From Chromatiaceae bacterium (lineage in GTDB: Bacteria; Pseudomonadota; Gammaproteobacteria; Chromatiales; Chromatiaceae): a stretch of DNA of 64,000 nt. Positions 61,757 to 64,000 of the stretch are shown here, piece by piece. Each line of letters starts with the position of its first letter. Positions within the stretch are counted from its first letter, which is position 1. The notes below the pieces were generated by a model. That model saw nothing but the letters and a program-made list of their open reading frames with translations. It searched no databases and had not been told where the DNA came from. Location of the stretch: the NCBI GenBank assembly GCA_024235175.1, contig JACKMX010000005.1, positions 592,707 through 656,706 of the forward strand, given 5' to 3'. The position numbers and the translations under genes are program-made.

Positions 61757-62266
61757 ATGAACGTTGCAGACAGCATCGACCGAGGGTTGACAACCTGGAC
61801 CAGGATGACAGGGACAGTTGTGCGTGGACATGGTGTCGCATCCGGCTTCTGTGGCGATCCCCGTTTCCCTGGAGGCACCATCGCCCTGCAGAAACCTCTG
61901 TTCCGCTCACTGGGCCTGAATCTGGACCGATTTTATTCAGGAACCATCAACCTCTCGGTTGCCCCATTCATATTTAAGCTGAAGCAGGCCCGCTACCGGT
62001 TCCGCGAACTGCGCTGGACGGACAAGGCAGCGGCTGAGGATTTTTCATTCATCGATTGCCGGGTTCTGCAAAATGGCGGGACCCAATTGGATGGCCTGAT
62101 CTATTATCCTCATCCAGAGACAAAACCCGAGCATTTTCAGCCTCCGGATATACTGGAGATACTGACCCACCGGATCCACGGGCTCGCTTACGGCGATCGA
62201 TTGACCATCGAAGTGAACCAGACCCAAATCCAGATCCTGGGAAGAGATGACAATCTTGGAATATAG
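61757..62266 (+). CDS. Small protein resembling CTP-dependent (archaeal-type) riboflavin kinase
   Basis: 169 residues from ATG at 61757, only 4 bp after the esterase stop. It reads MTGTVVRGHGVASGFCGD, then LGLNLDRFYSGTINLSV, a central FSFIDCRVL and late THRIHGLAYGDRLTIEV. This order matches the small barrel of the DUF120/RibK riboflavin kinase family, where P-G-T-L-N is conserved and here reads S-G-T-I-N. Bacteria normally use bifunctional RibF, so this would be an odd accessory flavin kinase or a non-catalytic relative. Assignment is by motif order only. Confidence 0.45.
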   Translation: MNVADSIDRGLTTWTRMTGTVVRGHGVASGFCGDPRFPGGTIALQKPLFRSLGLNLDRFYSGTINLSVAPFIFKLKQARYRFRELRWTDKAAAEDFSFIDCRVLQNGGTQLDGLIYYPHPETKPEHFQPPDILEILTHRIHGLAYGDRLTIEVNQTQIQILGRDDNLGI

Positions 62267-62368
62267 TCGTCTAATGTTTCTGCTGACTGTTTTTACGGAT
62301 ATGTCGAACTCCCCGGTAAGCAGGCCCATGAAACTCCGAATCGGCAACGGCAGGAGGATAACTACTCG

Positions 62369-62821
62369 ATGATTAGTCTTGTTACATTGGCCCACAGGGC
62401 ATCGAGTATCCACAAAAGATATACCAAAATCCATTCTCAGGTTTTTTCCTTCTCCATCTCCAATTTGCGGTTGACGTTCTGGCAAAGTGCGGCGCCTGAA
62501 TACTGCCAGTTGGAATCCGAACTGGTTCAGCTTCGCGACGAACTCGAGGTGATCAGGTCCATCATAGCCAATGAAGAGGAGCTTGAACCGGCAAACACAC
62601 GAAGTCGTGAATTTGCCTTTGCTCTGGATGTTTATGCCATCGCCTTATCAGATGCAATCATGTGGTTGTCAAAAATCTGTGGCTGCCGATGCAGAGACCA
62701 TAAAGGCATAGAGCAATACAGCACCAAGCAGGATTGGGCCGACCGTCATGAGTACGATAACGCAATTCAACAGTACAGACGGCTTGGTGAGCGTCTCGGC
62801 CATCTGTTCCAGCGTTTGTAG
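62369..62821 (+). CDS. Hypothetical protein, no family recognised
   Basis: 150 residues; ATG at 62369 has GGAGG about 13 bases upstream. A helical, charged middle (LESELVQLRDELEVIRSIIANEEELEP) could form a short coiled coil, and the paired CGCRC with nearby His is unusual. No signal peptide or membrane helix is seen. It lies about 100 bp after the riboflavin-kinase-like gene. Function unknown. Confidence 0.5.
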   Translation: MISLVTLAHRASSIHKRYTKIHSQVFSFSISNLRLTFWQSAAPEYCQLESELVQLRDELEVIRSIIANEEELEPANTRSREFAFALDVYAIALSDAIMWLSKICGCRCRDHKGIEQYSTKQDWADRHEYDNAIQQYRRLGERLGHLFQRL

Positions 62822-63019
62822 GGTGCTTCCCCCACAATTGAAAACCGGCCAGAGAGCACATACAGGACGCTGAGCGCCAACCTATTAACGCCGGCAATGT
62901 GATCGCAATGGCATTCCCGGTTAACAGCATTCGGGATCATTGTCAGAATGCGGGGAACTAAGCTATTGTTTGGTTTGCTGTAACACAACACCAACAACCA
63001 AAAGAGGAGATATGTCATA

Positions 63020-63469
63020 GTGAAAAAATATTTTTCGGTGATCGGTACCCTGATGCTTGCTGCCAGCCTGGGTGTCACTGCCTCGGAAATGGGCACCCCC
63101 GACGAAGCTAAGGCCATGAGCCAGAAAGCCGCTGCACTGGTAAACGATCAGGGTGAGGGTGCGTTTGCGGTCTTCGCCGCGAAGGATGGTGGTTTTCTGG
63201 ACAAGGATCTGTACGTCTTCTGTATGGATCTGGAAGGTAATATGCTTTCTCATGCGGTAAAACCCGAACTGGTCGGTAAAAATCTTCATGACTTCAATAA
63301 ATACGGCGATCATCTGTTCCAGGATATGATCAAAGTAGCCTCCGGGGATGGCGAGGGTTGGGTCGATTATAATTGGCCCTATCCCGGATCCGATGAGGTC
63401 AAGAAAAAGACCAGCTATATCATTAAAAACGATAAAGGCTTTTTCTGTGGGGTTGGCGCCTACAAGTAG
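63020..63469 (+). CDS. Periplasmic single-cache-domain protein
   Basis: 149 residues with GTG start at 63020; AGAGGAG lies 10 bases upstream, with a three-codon frame ATG-TCA-TAG in between. A signal peptide (MKKYFSVIGTLMLAASLGVTAS) precedes a cache-type sensor fold: GAFAVFAAKDGGFLDKDLYVF, DLEGNMLSHAVKPELVGKN and WVDYNWPYPGSDEVKKKTSY, the usual order of sCache_2/calcium-channel-like domains. It is free in the periplasm with no attached kinase or methyl-accepting domain. It is a likely small-molecule binding protein, partner unknown. Confidence 0.8.
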   Translation: MKKYFSVIGTLMLAASLGVTASEMGTPDEAKAMSQKAAALVNDQGEGAFAVFAAKDGGFLDKDLYVFCMDLEGNMLSHAVKPELVGKNLHDFNKYGDHLFQDMIKVASGDGEGWVDYNWPYPGSDEVKKKTSYIIKNDKGFFCGVGAYK

Positions 63470-63490
63470 CCCCAAACAGTGGGCATCCGA

Positions 63491-63520
63491 GCCTCCGTCT
63501 CTGCGGCGGAGGCTTATTTT
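63491..63520 (+). terminator. Rho-independent terminator after the cache protein
   Basis: GCCTCCG and CGGAGGC pair (63491-63497, 63507-63513) around a 9-base loop, followed by TTATTTT. Confidence 0.7.
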
Positions 63521-63585
63521 CCCTGCACAGATTCACTCTGGTCTATCCTCTGCTCAGTGTGCATCCCGAAACTCGGCAGAGCGTC

Positions 63586-63712
63586 ATTCCGGTGAACGCC
63601 GTAAGCCGAAACGGTGTTGATTTCCCTGGATGCTGGCATTCTCCAGGAGAATTATCACTGTCTTATACGTCTGTTTCCGGACAGAAACTGTTGAGAGACG
63701 GTTCACCGGAAT
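63586..63712. promoter_or_regulatory. 12 bp inverted repeat upstream of mmsA
   Basis: ATTCCGGTGAAC (63586-63597) is the exact reverse complement of GTTCACCGGAAT (63701-63712), about 100 bp apart, ending 21 bp before the aldehyde dehydrogenase start. It could hold two half-sites for a looping repressor or be a REP-type repeat. Confidence 0.35.
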
Positions 63713-63733
63713 TCAAAGCGAAAAGGTAACGCC

Positions 63734-64000
63734 ATGACAGAGACACTGCATCACTTCATAAACGGACGAAAGGTGGGTGGTGTCAGCGGGCGTTTCGGCG
63801 ATGTATATAATCCGGCCACCGGGGAGTTATCTTCAAGAGTGCCTCTCGCTTCGGCCCAAGAGGCATCAGCGGCCGTGGATGCCGCGGCAGCTGCATTTCC
63901 GGAATGGCGCGACACTCCTCCACTGCAGCGTGCCAGGGTGTTGTTCCGCTTCAAGGAGCTGCTGGAAAAAGAGCTTGACGACCTGGCAACACTGATTTCC
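63734..64000 (+). CDS. mmsA: CoA-acylating methylmalonate-semialdehyde dehydrogenase (N-terminal part, truncated)
   Basis: 89 codons run from ATG at 63734 to the window edge. It begins MTETLHHFINGRKVGG and continues with DVYNPATGELSSRVPLAS and FPEWRDTPPLQRARVLFRFK, characteristic of MmsA-type aldehyde dehydrogenases of valine and beta-alanine catabolism, which yield propionyl-CoA or acetyl-CoA. The catalytic cysteine lies outside the window. Together with the methylmalonyl-CoA decarboxylase operon it suggests active C3-CoA metabolism. Confidence 0.85.
   Translation, partial: MTETLHHFINGRKVGGVSGRFGDVYNPATGELSSRVPLASAQEASAAVDAAAAAFPEWRDTPPLQRARVLFRFKELLEKELDDLATLIS

Overview
The window looks like chromosomal DNA of a heterotrophically versatile gammaproteobacterium, perhaps a marine or sulfur-oxidiser-related lineage. 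The evidence is TonB/ExbBD, XrtA-type exopolysaccharide export genes, an EptA-like lipid A enzyme, a TAXI-TRAP transporter, a Na+-pumping decarboxylase and small palindromic repeat elements. The lineage is inferred from gene content only. No rRNA, tRNA, CRISPR array, prophage or intact insertion sequence was seen. Two families of small non-coding mobile-like elements are present: one 226 bp element with a 9 bp target duplication, and two 140 bp copies of another.

Bases 1-18,800 form an amine/amino-acid utilisation region: a large NAD-glutamate dehydrogenase cut by the window edge, gabD-gabT (GABA to succinate), a 981-residue Orn/Lys/Arg-type decarboxylase, an ATP-grasp ligase, an Ntn-type amide hydrolase, a nitrilase-family amidase, a universal stress protein, a fused TRAP permease with two TAXI binding proteins, and a PuuR-like HTH-cupin regulator. 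A 19 bp motif recurs upstream of the regulator/TAXI genes and between gabD and the decarboxylase, which argues for one regulon. The set recalls the Puu (gamma-glutamyl-putrescine) pathway but has different ligase and hydrolase families. It is one of two candidate undescribed systems here.

Bases 19,300-23,320 carry a Pit phosphate transporter with two DUF47 partners and a YfdX-like periplasmic protein. Bases 23,640-29,560 carry the second candidate system: a tightly coupled operon of a thermostable-hemolysin-family protein, an AMP-forming ligase, a haem-oxygenase-like di-iron oxidase, a short-chain dehydrogenase and a two-component pair. Then follow an SLC13-type transporter, a sensor kinase/NtrC-type regulator pair next to an EptA-like phosphoethanolamine transferase, and an antiporter fused to RCK and two Usp domains.

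Bases 39,730-46,200 form a complete outer-membrane uptake operon (receptor, periplasmic protein, polyferredoxin, DsbD-like membrane protein, ExbB, ExbD, TonB), which suggests uptake coupled to periplasmic reduction. Bases 46,160-56,000 hold an alpha/beta hydrolase, a bifunctional ATP sulfurylase/APS kinase whose sulfurylase motifs are degenerate, and an exopolysaccharide export set with its priming sugar transferase. Bases 56,000-59,620 encode a sodium-translocating methylmalonyl-CoA-type decarboxylase. The last part has a secreted PHB-depolymerase-like esterase with a fibronectin III domain, a small riboflavin-kinase-like protein, a periplasmic cache protein and the start of methylmalonate-semialdehyde dehydrogenase.
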